Below the pieces are notes generated by a model. The model saw nothing but the letters and a program-made list of their open reading frames with translations. It was not told where the DNA came from and made no database searches. Shown here in pieces: positions 38,380 through 50,731 of a DNA stretch of 64,000 nt. The DNA lies in NCBI GenBank assembly GCA_003342815.1, contig PTEX01000048.1, forward strand, positions 3,846,568 through 3,910,567, in the 5' to 3' direction. Each line of letters begins with the position of its first letter. Position 1 is the first letter of the stretch. The DNA is from Eudromia elegans (taxonomy: Eukaryota; Chordata; Aves; Tinamiformes; Tinamidae). A program made the position numbers and the translations under genes.

Positions 38380-38559
38380 ACTCAGCTCTAGCGTGTAGGG
38401 GTTCCCCTTCTGATCAGAGCAGTGAAGAGCTGCCCTGATTCCCAGGGGAAGCCCACACTGCCAAGCCGTGACGTGGGGGAACCTCGCAACAGGCCTGTTG
38501 GCACACACAAACCTGGAGGACAGGAGGCACAAAGCTTGCTTCTGCCCTAAAATGCTCCT

Positions 38560-39280
38560 GAGGATCTAAAGCAATTCTGTTGATTTGTTGGGATCATCCT
38601 CCTTTTCATCCTGACCCAACTGAGAGCAGAATGTTGCTTGTTGACCCTGAAGACACTTCGTAGCTGATTGTTTCACAGGCAGCCCTCGGTTTGGTCTGAA
38701 CTTTCTCAAACCTTGGAAGAAAATCCATGAACTCCCACGTCTTTGCATAGAATGGGACATTTTAACGACGGCTAGACTGGAGGGCAAAGGCTCACGCTCT
38801 TTAAAATATTGCTGAGAAATCAGCTGGCTCGGAGAACACTAATAACAGCCAAAAAAGCCTAATGAGATTAAAAATGTCTGGATAAGCATATGTGGCTTGT
38901 TAACAGAAAAAAAAAAAAGCAAAAAAAAAGCAACTCTTCATGAGATTGGAATTATTTATGATTTTTTTAAATTAACTTGATTATTTATTTATTTATTTTA
39001 ATTGACTCAGTCCTTTCTGTCTGTCTGTTTTTGTTTTCGCCCAGCACACTGCTCTAGATGGTTCTATCTGTTTAGCAAAGTGGTGTTGCCAATGCTCTGC
39101 AAATTCGTTCCTAATGAAAAATCTGCTTTCCCATCAAAGGTCACCTGGGTTTTTCACTTTCAGGGTGGTGTGACTAAGAACATGCTGGTCAACGGAATCT
39201 GCATTTTTCTTAGTTGTCATGTTCCAAGCTTGTACTTTAATTAGTGGTTTTGCTTAATCACCATTACTAGTGATCTTTGA
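38560..39280. promoter_or_regulatory. Candidate conserved non-coding element(s) downstream of CLIC5
   Basis: Repeat-free mixed-composition DNA. It has an octamer-like CTTTGCATAG at about 38740, TTAACGACGG, AT-rich TTTATGATTTTTTTAAATTAAC, an (ATTT)n run at about 38978-38999, and CATCAAAGGTCACC (a TCF- and nuclear-receptor-like overlap) near 39135. The regulatory reading is inference from composition and motifs. Confidence 0.25.
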
Positions 39281-39748
39281 AGAAGCAGAAGCAGTTGTAG
39301 CTTCTTGCTCTGTGCTTATTATATATTGCTTATTATATACAGCTCCCTAAAGACTGTACAAACATGCAGCAGATCTCAGGTGGGGTAAGTGAAGCAATTC
39401 AGGGTCTCTCCTGATTTCTTCCGTCTCTGTGAGTCTTCACCAGTTTGCTGAATCTGTGATTCCAAAATGTTCCAATATATCCTAATTTCATTTTTCTAAA
39501 AGAAGGCCGAATCGAAATCAGTCAATCTCAGCAATCTCAAATTAATCTGCTTTTTTTAAAGTGATGTTTCCAAACTATGATTATATTGATAACAGCAAAT
39601 GTGTTTTCAATGCAGTGAGCATTTTGTAAGATGATTTGCGTGTTTGTTGAATATTAGTAGGATTTTGAGATAAAAGCTGAAAATCCCCAATTATCCCCAA
39701 GTTTTTTAATTATTTATACAAAACCTGTATATTTTCCAATAACACTCA

Positions 39749-39754
39749 AATAAA
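39749..39754 (+). promoter_or_regulatory. Candidate poly(A) signal AATAAA
   Basis: AATAAA in AT-rich sequence 2.7 kb past the CLIC5 stop. The downstream GU element is weak. Confidence 0.2.
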
Positions 39755-41689
39755 TTCAGCTAAAACGTATTGATGGATAAGAAGAAAAGGAGGAAATGGA
39801 AACAGTTTTCTGATCAGCTACAGTGCCCATTCTGTGGGAATTCATGTCTGGCTCTGCAGCCTAACTTTGCGTTTTATTCATAACCTATAATGAGCTGATC
39901 CAAGATTATGGACAGGTTCAGGCATTCTCTGACCTTTGTTTGTGTTTGAAATCCAAGCTCATGTTTTCAGATCTGTAACTTCTGCTCACCTTTGTGCTTT
40001 TTGGCTTTAGCTGTAGTCAGAAGCAGGAAATACTGGAAATCCTACATAGAAAAGTGTTTTACTGAGATTTTGAGCTCGGCTTTCAAGACTCAGTATCCAT
40101 CACCAGTGAGATTTTAAAGGGCTCCAGACTCCTTTAGGCAGGGTATTTTTGGTGACCTTCCATTGTATTTAGAATTATAAGTAATAAATATTAATCATAC
40201 AGAATTGTATATCTACATTGGCAAGGCTGCATTTCTGAAAAGAATCTAAGTGACAAGACAGACATTGCAGATTTACAATAACTTTGTTCATAAATTTTTT
40301 GCAAGATGTAAAGAAAGACATAGTGCAGAGGGAGAAGAAGCCAACAATATGGATTTAATCATCTACATTTCAGAAATGCAGACCAAATGTCTGTAAAGAT
40401 GTCCATTTCATCCAAACATTTCTTAGATATTTATTTCAAAGCTCCCTGTTCACTCAGTCCAACACTCCATTCATATTGGAACTAATATTGATTTCTCTTA
40501 TCCTACTGGTAATATGAAGGCGGTAAAGAATCTCATATAATAGTTATTTTTATTTTCTGCTACACTATTTGAATTGCCAATAGGTCATCTTGCTGTACAG
40601 GTATGCCTAACAAGGTATCTTTTCCAAAACTGTTTAAAATAAGGCTTCTGGCAAACATTTTATTTCCAATAGAAAGAATTTTGTAACAATGCAGCTCAAT
40701 CAGATCATAGTATGGCAAACACGGCTAGAGGCTACAAGCCCTTCTCCCATATTTGCACAAGCTGCAGAGCCACTGCCAGGGAGAAATGGCAGCATATATC
40801 ACAAAGACATCAGGCACCTTTGTCTCCTAACAAAAGAGATTAACTGAATTATTGAATCCCTGCTCAAAAAAACCTTAGGATTTTTTTTTGTGTTCTTCAT
40901 TTTCATTAGCAGTAATAAAACGAGAGACAAATAAGATTTTATGTATTAGAGATTAAAAAAATAAAAAAAGCTTCAGGTTAGCTATAACTATTCCTGATAT
41001 TCCTAATGCTAAACACAGGGAATTATATTTTAGGGTAACTGATGTATTTTGTGGGGTGACCCCAAAGGCCACCGCTTGCAGCACTGCTCCCACCACTTTC
41101 CCAGGGGAAGGTGAGATCCTCCTTTCTGCCTTGACGGAGTTTAACTGATCTTAGTATAGTGTTAAAATTTAGGCAGCAGAAATGCAGCGTAGCCAATTCT
41201 GTAGAGCCTCAAAAGCCTAAGAAAATACTCAGTTTTTAAAAATGATCAATGCTTTAAAGAGCAGAATAACTCAACAGTCTTGTGTCTGCCTACATATGTA
41301 TTCTTTCAGGCAAGGGCAAGTTTGCACTGGTTTATTTTTCTTCTAGATATGATTATTATTCCTGAATTGCTTTTGATATTGAAGGAATATTTTTCCAGTA
41401 AGATTTTGCTCTTCTGCTGAATCTTCCATGTCTTCATTAACTTTAATATCTGCAATGACCTGATGATTCCAGAGGAAGCAGGAAAGACATGACACTTACT
41501 AAGAAGTTGAAGTAGGTAAAGATTTTGAGGGGAGAAAAGAGTATTAAAAGCGTTTAAAATATATATATGTACATAAGTATCTTTTCGTCTGGGCTATTTT
41601 AACCAAGAATGATAGACTGATTAGTCTGGACTGCGATTTTCAGCACAGACCTGAGCAAATCTCTGTGTTCAAGAACGCTGAGGGAGAGC

Positions 41690-41850
41690 CCTTCCCGTGG
41701 GGCGATCCATGGCCTATGGGGCGCCGTGCTGCAAGGAGCAGGGGACGCGATGGTGCCACCACGGTGGAGGGTCTCAGTGCCGCCTTCCCCAGGGCCCGGG
41801 GCTCTCCAGCTGGAGCGCGTTGAGCAGCCCGGCTGGGGCCGTGATCCAGC
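41690..41850. other. Isolated GC/CpG-rich block
   Basis: About 160 bp with many CpG, including GGGGCGATCC, GGGGCGCCGTGC, GGGACGCGATGG and GGAGCGCGTTGAGC, within AT-rich flanks. No known repeat or protein was recognised. It is too short for a standard CpG island but stands out sharply. Confidence 0.6.
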
Positions 41851-42016
41851 ACTAATGAACATTTTTCGCTTGCAGCGTGTGAGTGGAGACTACTCACGTG
41901 TTTAATGTTGAACATGTGCTTGCCTGCTTGGCTGGATTGGGGCCTAAAAGTCACGACAGAAAAGCCTATATTAATAGAGAGCATTATGATTCGGTTTCCT
42001 TTGAAAGCCAATGGCA

Positions 42017-42053
42017 GAATTCCCAGTGGGGGAATTCCCAATAGGAATTCCCA
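42017..42053. promoter_or_regulatory. Triple GAATTCCCA cluster, one perfect NF-kappaB-type site
   Basis: GAATTCCCA occurs at 42017, 42032 and 42045. The middle copy sits in GGGGGAATTCCCA and includes the palindrome GGGAATTCCC (42030-42039), a perfect kappaB consensus. The repeats could equally be local slippage. Confidence 0.4.
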
Positions 42054-44024
42054 GCAGAGCCCAAGGCTGCATAGGCACAGAGATGCTTCAGGAGTGAAGA
42101 TGTCCTCAGAGAGCAGTGAAAACCCAAAGGGAAAAGGAGGCAACAGGGATGGATGGGTCTTGCCACGGCCACCAGCAGAGCAGGGGACCCAGCCCTGTCC
42201 TGGCTCCTTTAATTCCCCAAATCACTTGCCTTTCACACGGGCCCTTTCAGCCTCTTCTGCCACACTGCTGAGAAGTTGCCCTTTCCCCATCTCTCTGGGT
42301 CTATAAACTCTGAAGAGTTTGGGAAATGGCTAAGGGCAGCAAATTAATCTTTTTCTCTGTGGCTTTTCTTTCTTTCTCTTCATTAAGTTAACTGCTCTGG
42401 TTTGGAAACAAGTGCTAAATAAATAGCATTTATAAACAGCAGATTTCTCCACTCTCTTATTAAGGAAGTTTTTAAAAGCCATCAGGAAATACAAGATTAT
42501 CCCCAGGTTTGGGAATAAGCTGTGGTATAAAATGTAGCGTAGGAGGTGTGATTCTGACTAAATCGTTTAAGCAAGAAGATTACAGTTCATTTTAAGAAGC
42601 ATATTTGAGCCTGAATGGACAGAATAAGCCAGGTTTTGAATTGAGGCCTTAAGACTCAGCTAACGTCAGCTTTTTTGATAACTGACTGTACACACTTGGG
42701 CTCCGTTGATCGGCAGCTGTTGGTAGATTGTTCCGGGAATCATCCCTTTCCCTTTACCTGGAGAAAAAAACCTTTGGTTATTAGTAGAAAAGAGCCATTC
42801 AGCAGTTCCTTGGGAGAAAAGGGTAATTTTCATTTGGCCACCCAAAATGGACCCACCGCTCGCGGCCAAGGCACAGCAGAGCTCAGCGTTGTCTTTTGCG
42901 GGCACTTGGCATCATTAGCAATAAGAGACTGGGGGGAAAACACTCACGCCCCAAACCCAACCCTCCTTCCTAGTGCAAAGCCAGCGTGCTGATGTGCGTT
43001 ACTGCATTTCATGTGAATCGGTTCCCCATAACTGCGTGTTTTCTAGGCTGGGCATCCAGTCCTCATCTGGGCTAATCCTCCTAGCTGTGAAGGCATCCTC
43101 TCTTTCTTCCTTTTTCTTTTCTTTTTTTTTTTTTTAAGTCAATGAAGGCTCCTGTCCCATATTCCCTAGAGGTTTATGAACTGGAGAGTAACAGAGTTGC
43201 TTTTGTATTTTCACTGTCTTCTAAAGCCTGCAGATCAAAAGCCAAGTTGCATAGTGAGATTTGAGGGCAATCAGAAATGCTTTTTTTTTTCCCCTTAAAA
43301 TCTGCTTGATTTCACAACCTGACTCATGCAGAGCACAATCCTGTTTTTACAGAAGGGCTTTGAGGTGGCAGGAGAGAATGGGGAACCCATTGCAGGATGC
43401 ATATGCTGCTCTCCTTCCCCTGAGTGGGGGTAACAGGCCCTGGACTAGAAGTCTTCAGAGGTACCTGGACAAGTTTTCCATCTGTGGTGTGAAACCAACC
43501 CATCTGGAGACCCAAATGACCTGACCCACAGTTGCTTAAAAATTGCAACAACATTCAGAACCAGAACTAGAACCATGGGGGATGACATGATGATTGGGCA
43601 CGGTACCTCTCTGGGGCTCTATACAGGTACAGAATAACTCATTTGAAAGGACACGCAAAATTTTGAGATACCTGCCCAGAACCCAAGTGCAAGAGTTAGG
43701 TTTTCTCTACCAAAAGGTCATGAATCTCAGAAATGCCGGGTGTCTGTTGGCAACATAGCTACCCGAGGAACGAAAAAATGGTAAATCTTTAAGAGTGGGC
43801 AAGAGTTAAACTTCAGATTTGGGCCTGGCAAGCTTCAAAAGTTGTTTGTTTATAAACAACTATTTTATAGTGGTTGACAATGAAAAGCAATTATGCATCT
43901 AAGGGTCCCCATCGGGTGAGAAAGAAACATGGGATAAACCCCTTCACATGCTCATGATTTTCAGGTGAGACACATACTCTCTTAATGGGTAATTTTAGAT
44001 TAAATCATAACCCTTAAGAGTAGG

Positions 44025-44135
44025 AACTACATTTTTCTTCTTTGTATGTACAGCTCCTAGTACAGTAAGACCGTGATTAGCGCCTTTGTATGCTGCTCTA
44101 ACACACATAGTAATTAATAATAGGAATAATGTAAC
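44025..44135. repeat. Ancient amniote repeat tail (TGTACAGC-CCTAG-TAATAATA type)
   Basis: TATGTACAGCTCCTAGTACAGTAAGACCGTGATTAGCGCC, then TAGTAATTAATAATAGGAATAATG, follows the old reptile/bird pattern TTGTACAGCACCTAGCACAATGGGGTCC...AATACAAATAATAATAATA. The family name was not assigned. Confidence 0.5.
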
Positions 44136-44197
44136 TAAAATGTCATTGCAGTTTGCCTTCAATATTACGATTGTGTGGCTGTACTTTATCAACTGTG

Positions 44198-44203
44198 AAT
44201 AAA
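44198..44203 (+). promoter_or_regulatory. Candidate distal CLIC5 poly(A) signal AATAAA
   Basis: AATAAA followed by ATCAGTGTCCTTTTTGTATAATAGG, with a U/GU-rich element at a suitable distance. Using it would give a 3' UTR of about 7.2 kb. Confidence 0.35.
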
Positions 44204-44431
44204 ATCAGTGTCCTTTTTGTATAATAGGTAGTATATTTTATTATTAAAAAAGCTGAATTTCACTTAAAAATATATATATATGCTCATTATTTCTTTTTAA
44301 GCCTTTGGATAACAAGTGAATGTTTCTTTTGTATCCTTTAAATGAGAATGGGTTAAATGAAGAAATCCGCCTTCCTGGATTGGAACTGTTTATAATCTTA
44401 TATTATGAAAATGATTGACACCTGATAATTG

Positions 44432-44437
44432 AATAAA
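44432..44437 (+). promoter_or_regulatory. Candidate distal CLIC5 poly(A) signal AATAAA
   Basis: AATAAAAGTGGTTTATTTTCTC: the hexamer is followed at once by a GU/U-rich stretch. Sequence character changes afterwards, which fits a transcript end. Confidence 0.35.
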
Positions 44438-46859
44438 AGTGGTTTATTTTCTCATTGAGTTACTCCTGAACTTTTTCTGGTTTGTTAGTTGTTTTATTTA
44501 ACATGATTCTAGGAGTGGTTGCAAGAAGAGAGGTATTTCCACAGGTTGAATCTTGCTGTATGTATGGAGTGTAGAGGAAAAATGGATTTAGAGGAAATAA
44601 AGGGAATGTCAGCACGGAAAAATAAACAACCTCTGCACTAGCAGAAGCAACATGGTCCTCATTTAGTTAGGACCTGGTGGTATCGTGTTGGCCTGCGTCA
44701 ACTGGGTAGACTTCATGGGCTATGACAATCGAGAGGATTATAAACTAAGTCTGTGAAATGATAGGTAGGGTTGAATGGGGAGGGATTATTCACTGTTCAC
44801 ACAAAACACTGTGCACACCAGTGTCATTTCTTCTAATGTTTATTTCATTAAAAGTGGGTAGGTGTAGCCCTGGCTCCCCTCATCATGCAAAGAGACCAAA
44901 TCTGCTCTCAGCCTCTCAGGACGCTGCTGGCCTTGATGGCAATGAGTAGAACAGGTCCACCAAGGTATTGTGCTCAGCATGATCATTCAGCACCCAGCAG
45001 ACCTGGGTGATAAAAAACGAGATGAGCAACAGACTGGATCATCCATCCCTTTTCCTGCCTTTATTTTATTGCCCCTTACGCCTCTACTCTGCCCAAGGCA
45101 AAGCTTTCTCCCTTGCACCAACTGTGTCTTTGGTCACTATTTTGATACCCTGTATACGTCCCAGCTAGACGGGGCTATAATCAGCCTGGCAAGTGCTTCA
45201 GCTTCTCATGTGTCATCCATCCTTCATATCTTGGGCATGGTTTGCCTTGCATGAGCCCAGCAGATGCCTTTAATTGCCAGCCACAGCTCTTGGCTTTCCA
45301 AGAAGCAGCAAAGGAGCTATGGAGTCCCTCTGGCGAAGGATGAAACAGAGGGGCCCAGACGTGTTATGACATTTTCTTGCACTGAATTGGCTTTGGGAAG
45401 AATGGGCTTTTTCCTCCCCTTAGATAAGCACAGAAATCTTAAGCAGATGCTTGGAAAACATCAAACAAATATATGCTTAAAAAAATAAATGTAGGCTATA
45501 CCCACATGCCCCATAATCTAGCCAATATTCAGCCACCACTAACAGTATCAAGCTCTTGTTTTGGGAAGCTTGGAGGAAAAGTAAAGATCTGCAGCCTGGG
45601 GACCCTGAAATGGGACTGGCACTGGATCCAAACCCCAGGGTCAAAAAAGGGGGGTATTTTCTGTAGTGCTTCAGTAACCCTGAAGCTCAACAGGCCAGGG
45701 ATACCTTGGGGGTTGGAATTTCTTCTAGTTCCCTTGCACAGAAAAGTCTCAGGTCTTGGTGTAGAGCTGGATGTAAATAAATTCACTGGAAAGGGTGAGA
45801 AGGGATTTATCATGGGCAACCTCCTCTCACCCAGCTCAACACTGAAGAAGACTAACAGTCTTCCGAGGGAAACACTTCAAATCCTGGCAGTGCTCAGATC
45901 ACATCCTCGCTAACCCCTCTGTGCATGGCTGGTTTGGGAGCAGCTTTTTGTGGGCTGGTACATGCTGTCTTTATGCCATGTTCCTCAGCATTTTCAGAAG
46001 ATCTCTAAAATAACTGTTATATCCGGTGCTTCCTATGGCAGTGCTGCCTGTAAGGGCTTCATTGGATCTATTGATGTATCTGCTTATTAGAAACCCTCTC
46101 TGGACGAGGCATCTCCCAACGTGTGCTGAGGGCAGAGCCATTCGGATGCCCCATGCAGCGCTCGGTACCCAGACCAGCTTCCTTCCTCCTCCCGCGCTCC
46201 CCTGCCTCCTCCTGCATCCACTGTCCATCCCACCAGTGAACATGGGGCCACCATCCATGGTCCTCAGTTTCACCTCCCCCGTCTGGAGCAGGGCCACCCC
46301 AGCAGCACCAAGTGGCCCAAAGGTGGAAAAATAGCCTGTGGTCACACTGTAAATGGCCCTACCCCAATGCTTGTATGCAAAGAGAAGTCATTTTGGGTTA
46401 GAAAAGCAGTATTTGGCCTGAAGTTATGAGCATGTGAACTTGCACATATAGCAATTTTTTAATTTTAATTTATTTTTATTGTAAATTTATTTTGTGCAGT
46501 GTAATGTGTGACTCCGTGCATACGTACACATCCACATTACATGTACGCATCCATCAATGTATTTATGTACGTGTACCTGTACCTGAGTGTGCGTGCACAC
46601 GGAGGGCACCCTTCCCGCAGAGCAGCATTTTCACTTGGGATCACGTGGAATCGGTACAGCTGCCACTTGAGACACCTCTGGGGACCTGCTGGCTCTCACA
46701 CTGCACCGCAGCCGCAGCACCGATCCCAGGGGCTATTTACAGCCCACAGTGAGATCGGTGCTTCCATGTCCATCCATCTGGGAGCGTTCGATACCCCTTA
46801 GCCCAGGGCACGATCCCCAGGGAAAGCCCTGGGCGATCACAGCCACTTGTAGCCTCCTC

Positions 46860-47110
46860 GTATTTATGGTGTATGGGCTTAAATCTTTATTCATAAAGCA
46901 GCAGCTTTAATTTTTCATTGTCAACGTGGATGTTGAACTAATCAGAAAGGGGAGCAAGGAAAGGGTGGGGACTGGAAAAGGGGAGTTTGTGGGAATATAA
47001 CAATGTTAAAATAAAAAACGCTGCCTGCTGTCAGTTAAGTTGCTCCATTAGTTACCTCTACCATTATGGATTCATTTTAAGATCCAGACTTCAATATACA
47101 TAACTTTAAA
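46860..47110. promoter_or_regulatory. Candidate conserved non-coding element
   Basis: Contains CTTTATTCATAAAG (a near-palindrome resembling CDX/HOX9-13 sites), GCAGCAGCTTTAATTTTTCATTG, ATAACAATGTTAAA (a SOX-like core) and CTCCATTAGTTACC. Repeat-free, directly left of the purine tract. Regulatory role is inference. Confidence 0.3.
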
Positions 47111-47227
47111 TCACTAACATCTTTCATGACTGTGTGATTTGCTGATTCCATATGTAGCCTCTTGGCCCATTGCATTGGCACTCGTTCAATGTCCTTCCTT
47201 TGGGTTATGGTTTCTTTTCTTTGATGG

Positions 47228-47532
47228 GGTGAGGGGGGGAATGAAGAGGGAAGGAGCAAAAGAAAGGGATGGTGAGGCCAAAAGCAAGTGATGGGGGAGC
47301 GAGAATGGAGGAGAAGAGAGGCAGGGAGTGAAAAGGAGAAATAGGAAAAAGAAAAAGTGGAAAAGAAAGACAAAGAGAAGAAAAAGAAAAAGAGAAAAGG
47401 AAAAGGAAAAGGAAAGGAATAGGAAATGAAAAGAAAAAGTAAAAGAAAAAGTAAAAGAAAAAGGAAGAACCAGCCTGAGGGAGAAGTAGAGAAACACTGA
47501 AAGAAATGAAGAAGGAGGTGAACAAAGAGAAG
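47228..47532. repeat. Polypurine tract, (GAAAA)/(AAAAGG)-rich
   Basis: About 300 nt almost entirely A and G on the plus strand. It is densest at 47330-47468, where AAAAGG, GAAAAA and AGTAAA units recur. The opposite strand gives long F/S/L-rich spurious frames. Such tracts can form triplex (H-) DNA. Confidence 0.93.
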
Positions 47533-47689
47533 CTTTGTCATGAGCAGCCTCCCTTATCCCGCTGCTCATGGCTGCTCTGGGATGCTGAGGAGTGGAGGAG
47601 AGGGCAGATGCAGCCATCGATGAGCCCGAGGCAGCGGTGCCCACGGGCTTCCCGCTGCAAGCGGACCGGCCCCTGCCTCAACTTCACAA

Positions 47690-48320
47690 TTAGCTCCCTG
47701 AGATTTTCCTTGGGGTCCAGGCTGACAGCTGCATTGAATTTTAGTTTATCATGTGATTTATCAGGCCCGCCGATGGGCATCTGGGTGATTTAGCGCTGTA
47801 AAAATACCTTGGAATGCAACACACAGCAATATCTGCATTATTAATAACAATAATAATAAAGACAAATGTCCCTCCCCAGAGGTTTCGATGGCCGTGCCAC
47901 TCAATTTAACATTTTAACAGTGGCATGTGGCCTCTCTGTGGCACCTGGTGATGTCTGATGGATTCGAGCAGGCAAAGAAAAGGTTATTTGTCAAGCGCCC
48001 AGGCTCAGCTGCACGGTATTTTGAAAGCTCCAGGTCAGAGCAGCCCGAGCTGCATTCCTGCCCCTGACATTCAGCGAGACTGAACTTTGTCATGTTATTA
48101 AGCTGTCAGCAGCGCCGGGGCATTATTTAGATTTCTGATGGGAACTCCTTGCACGTACTCGGGGTGCTCTAGTGGGATTATATCAACACCATTGTAAAAC
48201 ACACACAAACGAGCTGTGCCGTAATTACCACATGAAGCCCCCGCTTGGCTGCGTTAATCAGCAGAGAATGGGAATAGCAGATAAACACCAGCAGGCCCTC
48301 GGGATGTTTATCCCAGTGGC
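47690..48320. promoter_or_regulatory. Strong candidate conserved enhancer-like element
   Basis: 630 bp, repeat-free. Motif-like content: GCTGACAGCTGC at about 47721 (overlapping MEIS TGACAG and E-box CAGCTG), TTTATCATGTGATTTATCAGG, a GATTTAGCGCTGTAAAA segment, ATTATTAATAACAATAATAATAAAG (SOX/homeodomain-like), CTGTCA again at 48103-48108, and GCCGTAATTACCACATG with TAATTA at 48222-48227, then GCGTTAATCAGC. This mix of homeodomain, MEIS and E-box motifs in a moderately GC, repeat-free block is how deeply conserved developmental enhancers look. Conservation itself was not measured. Confidence 0.4.
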
Positions 48321-50731
48321 AATGGTGCCATTGCTCCCTGCAGGGATGAGCCTGGCTCTGTGCATGGGGACACCACTGAAATCAAGCTTTGCTTTCTTCA
48401 GGCTTCACCAGCAGGACGAGGGCTGGGAAGACCTGGGCTCTAGGGAGCCAAGGCGTACTGAAGTAATGTGCTTCTGGGAAAAGTATGGAAAACTCTTGGC
48501 CTAGATCCCACCAGGTAGGGCGGAGCACTTTTCCATGCATCTATCCCCATGATGCTCTTGGGAATGCAAGGAATGATTGTGGCTTCCTCGGTCTCAGATG
48601 CCTGTAGGAAAGGGTGCAGCTGGGAAAAGCAGCTGCCTGGGGAGTTTTGTTGGTTGCCTATGATCAAATCACATTTTTAATGTGCTTTTACTGTTTGCTC
48701 TCCAGGGAGAGACACGTCCTGATTCAAATAGGCCTGGGAGGGATGGCACGGGCTGCGGTGCAGAGTGTGCACCAGCCACCCCGGGCAGTGCAAGAAAGCA
48801 GAGATCTCCTTTGCACGCTCTCCTCTGCCTGCCCAGCACATCACACCCAGTTTGTTGCCACAGCACCTAGATGCTGTATCGGGTGCCATGGAGCACAATT
48901 TACAGGACAAACAGCTGAGCCCCAGGAAGGGAAGAGGAACAGGGCAGTGGTGAATTAGAGGAGAGCTTGGAAACACTGTGCATGGCAAAGAAGGACACAG
49001 CCAAGCAGCCACACTGCTCCCCGATGTGCAGCGAGAGCTTTTCTCTGGGCCTTTTTGCCACTAGCATTGGGAACAAATAGTGAGAGCCTCCCTCTTCTCA
49101 GTCCCCAGGTGTCCCTGCCCTCACTCCCTTTGCGAAGAGGCAGGACACCAGAGACTGAATAACTGTGACAATTTCTGTGTTATTTCACATATTCTTTATG
49201 ATTTCTCTCCATTCTCTTCTCTAGGTAAGTTAGCTCTTGACCTCTTACCTTATGGAGGCCCACCAGCCTCAACAGAGACTACTGAGACTAAAAATGCAAT
49301 TGATAAATATGAACTAGTGACCCCTATCTCCTCATAGCCAACTCTGCTGTGATAGCCAGAGACATGAACATCACAGCCTTGCTCCTGCTCTGGCTTTACC
49401 TACTCTTTCAGCAAGACCAATGAGAGAGCCGTGAAAGACCCGGTCTTCAAGAAGCACTCCGAGAGCCATGGAGACGGCTCAGTGCCCACAGGGAGACGAC
49501 AGTGAGGGACTGGGTGGGAATCCCTTGACGTGTTTGTGCTTTGTGATCAACTGAGCACACTTGTAAATGCGCGTCTGAATTCACAGCTTATAGATCTTCT
49601 GTGGTGACACCACAAGACACCTTTGAATAGTTCCAGCCTCTGACAAGTACTGATCAGCACCTTCAAAACATCAGGGCTTCTCTAAAGTGTCCACAGCTGG
49701 ACACCAAATACTACTGAAACCTAAGTTACTAAAGACATCTGAAAAATAAACGTACATCTATAGAGAGAGAAAAAAAGAACTTGGCATAATCAGCAGTTAT
49801 GTAGTGATGAATTGTTCACCCTGTGATACACGTTTTTTCTTAAGGTTGCATGAATTATCCTAAGCAGGGAAGTGAGAAAATAAACACCTTTGTTCCTAAA
49901 ATGCTTGAGCGCTGCATATTTCATAAGCCACAATACCCAGATTGCTTGCCTTGGTACTTGATTTCAACTTGTCTTCAATCAAGAACTTCAGCAGTTTCAT
50001 AACAGAAAGCACCATATATTATTTTCTTCATAGCTGCAATGGTATTTGCTTAATATTTAAGAGAAAATGCAGAGCTCACTTGACAAAGAGAGAGTTAAAA
50101 TATTCCTTTTCAAAAGGGAAAGTATTGTGACATCTGTAAGCTAGTTCTTCCTGGGACTCAGGATTTTAGCAGTGATCTGCATCCATAGCCTTTCCCAAAG
50201 CACTCTATCATCAAATGATTCAATGTCATCATCAAAGAATTTTTGGCTACTGACTTTCCTTTAATAATAGTTGAGAAATATAATGAGAGATCTGCATAGG
50301 CTTCTTCCTAAATTGGATGAAGTCCTGCTTTTTTTCTTTTTCTTTTTTTTTTCCTTTTTGGTATTATTTCTGCACAGAGAAAATTATAGCCTCTGGTGCC
50401 AGTGATGTGCTCTGTATGTTTTGTTTATTACAGTGGTTTTAACTGGAACCATGGGTGAGGGAGTATCATTATAAAATTCTTGATACCCCTGATATATTTG
50501 TGTAAACATAGTTGTGGGCACTGAGGGCAATAGATGAAATGATTTTTTTTTTCAAAGCATTTTCTCCTTTTTTTTAAGCATCTGCTCAGTCACTCAAATA
50601 GATACATGCCCCATATGGGCCCTTCATTTCACCCCGGCTTGATACCCGCTGGGTAGAGAATTCAAGGTATTGGTCCAAACTGGGCGTCCAACTGCACTTG
50701 AGGTTTCTATAGCCATGGTTGGAGCAAGGTT

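Larger units (their letters stand above)
37035..44437 (+). other. CLIC5 3' UTR and possible extended 3' UTR
   Basis: Non-coding sequence after the CLIC5 stop. Where the transcript ends is not decided by sequence: AATAAA signals lie at 38374, 39749, 44198 and 44432. AT-rich, transcript-like sequence continues to about 44.45 kb. A GC-rich insert at 41.69-41.85 kb and candidate regulatory blocks argue that part of this span may be intergenic instead. No open frame here looks coding. Confidence 0.4.

Noticed and set aside
47077..47644. Overlapping minus-strand frames of 154, 152 and 106 codons, rich in F, S and L
   Set aside because: They are translations of the polypurine tract in three frames. 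Low complexity keeps stops out; there is no gene evidence.
49080..49337. Possible exon near CTTCTCTAGGTAAG
   Set aside because: It has an acceptor-like tract, but GTAAG follows directly, leaving no exon; the downstream frame has no known relative.
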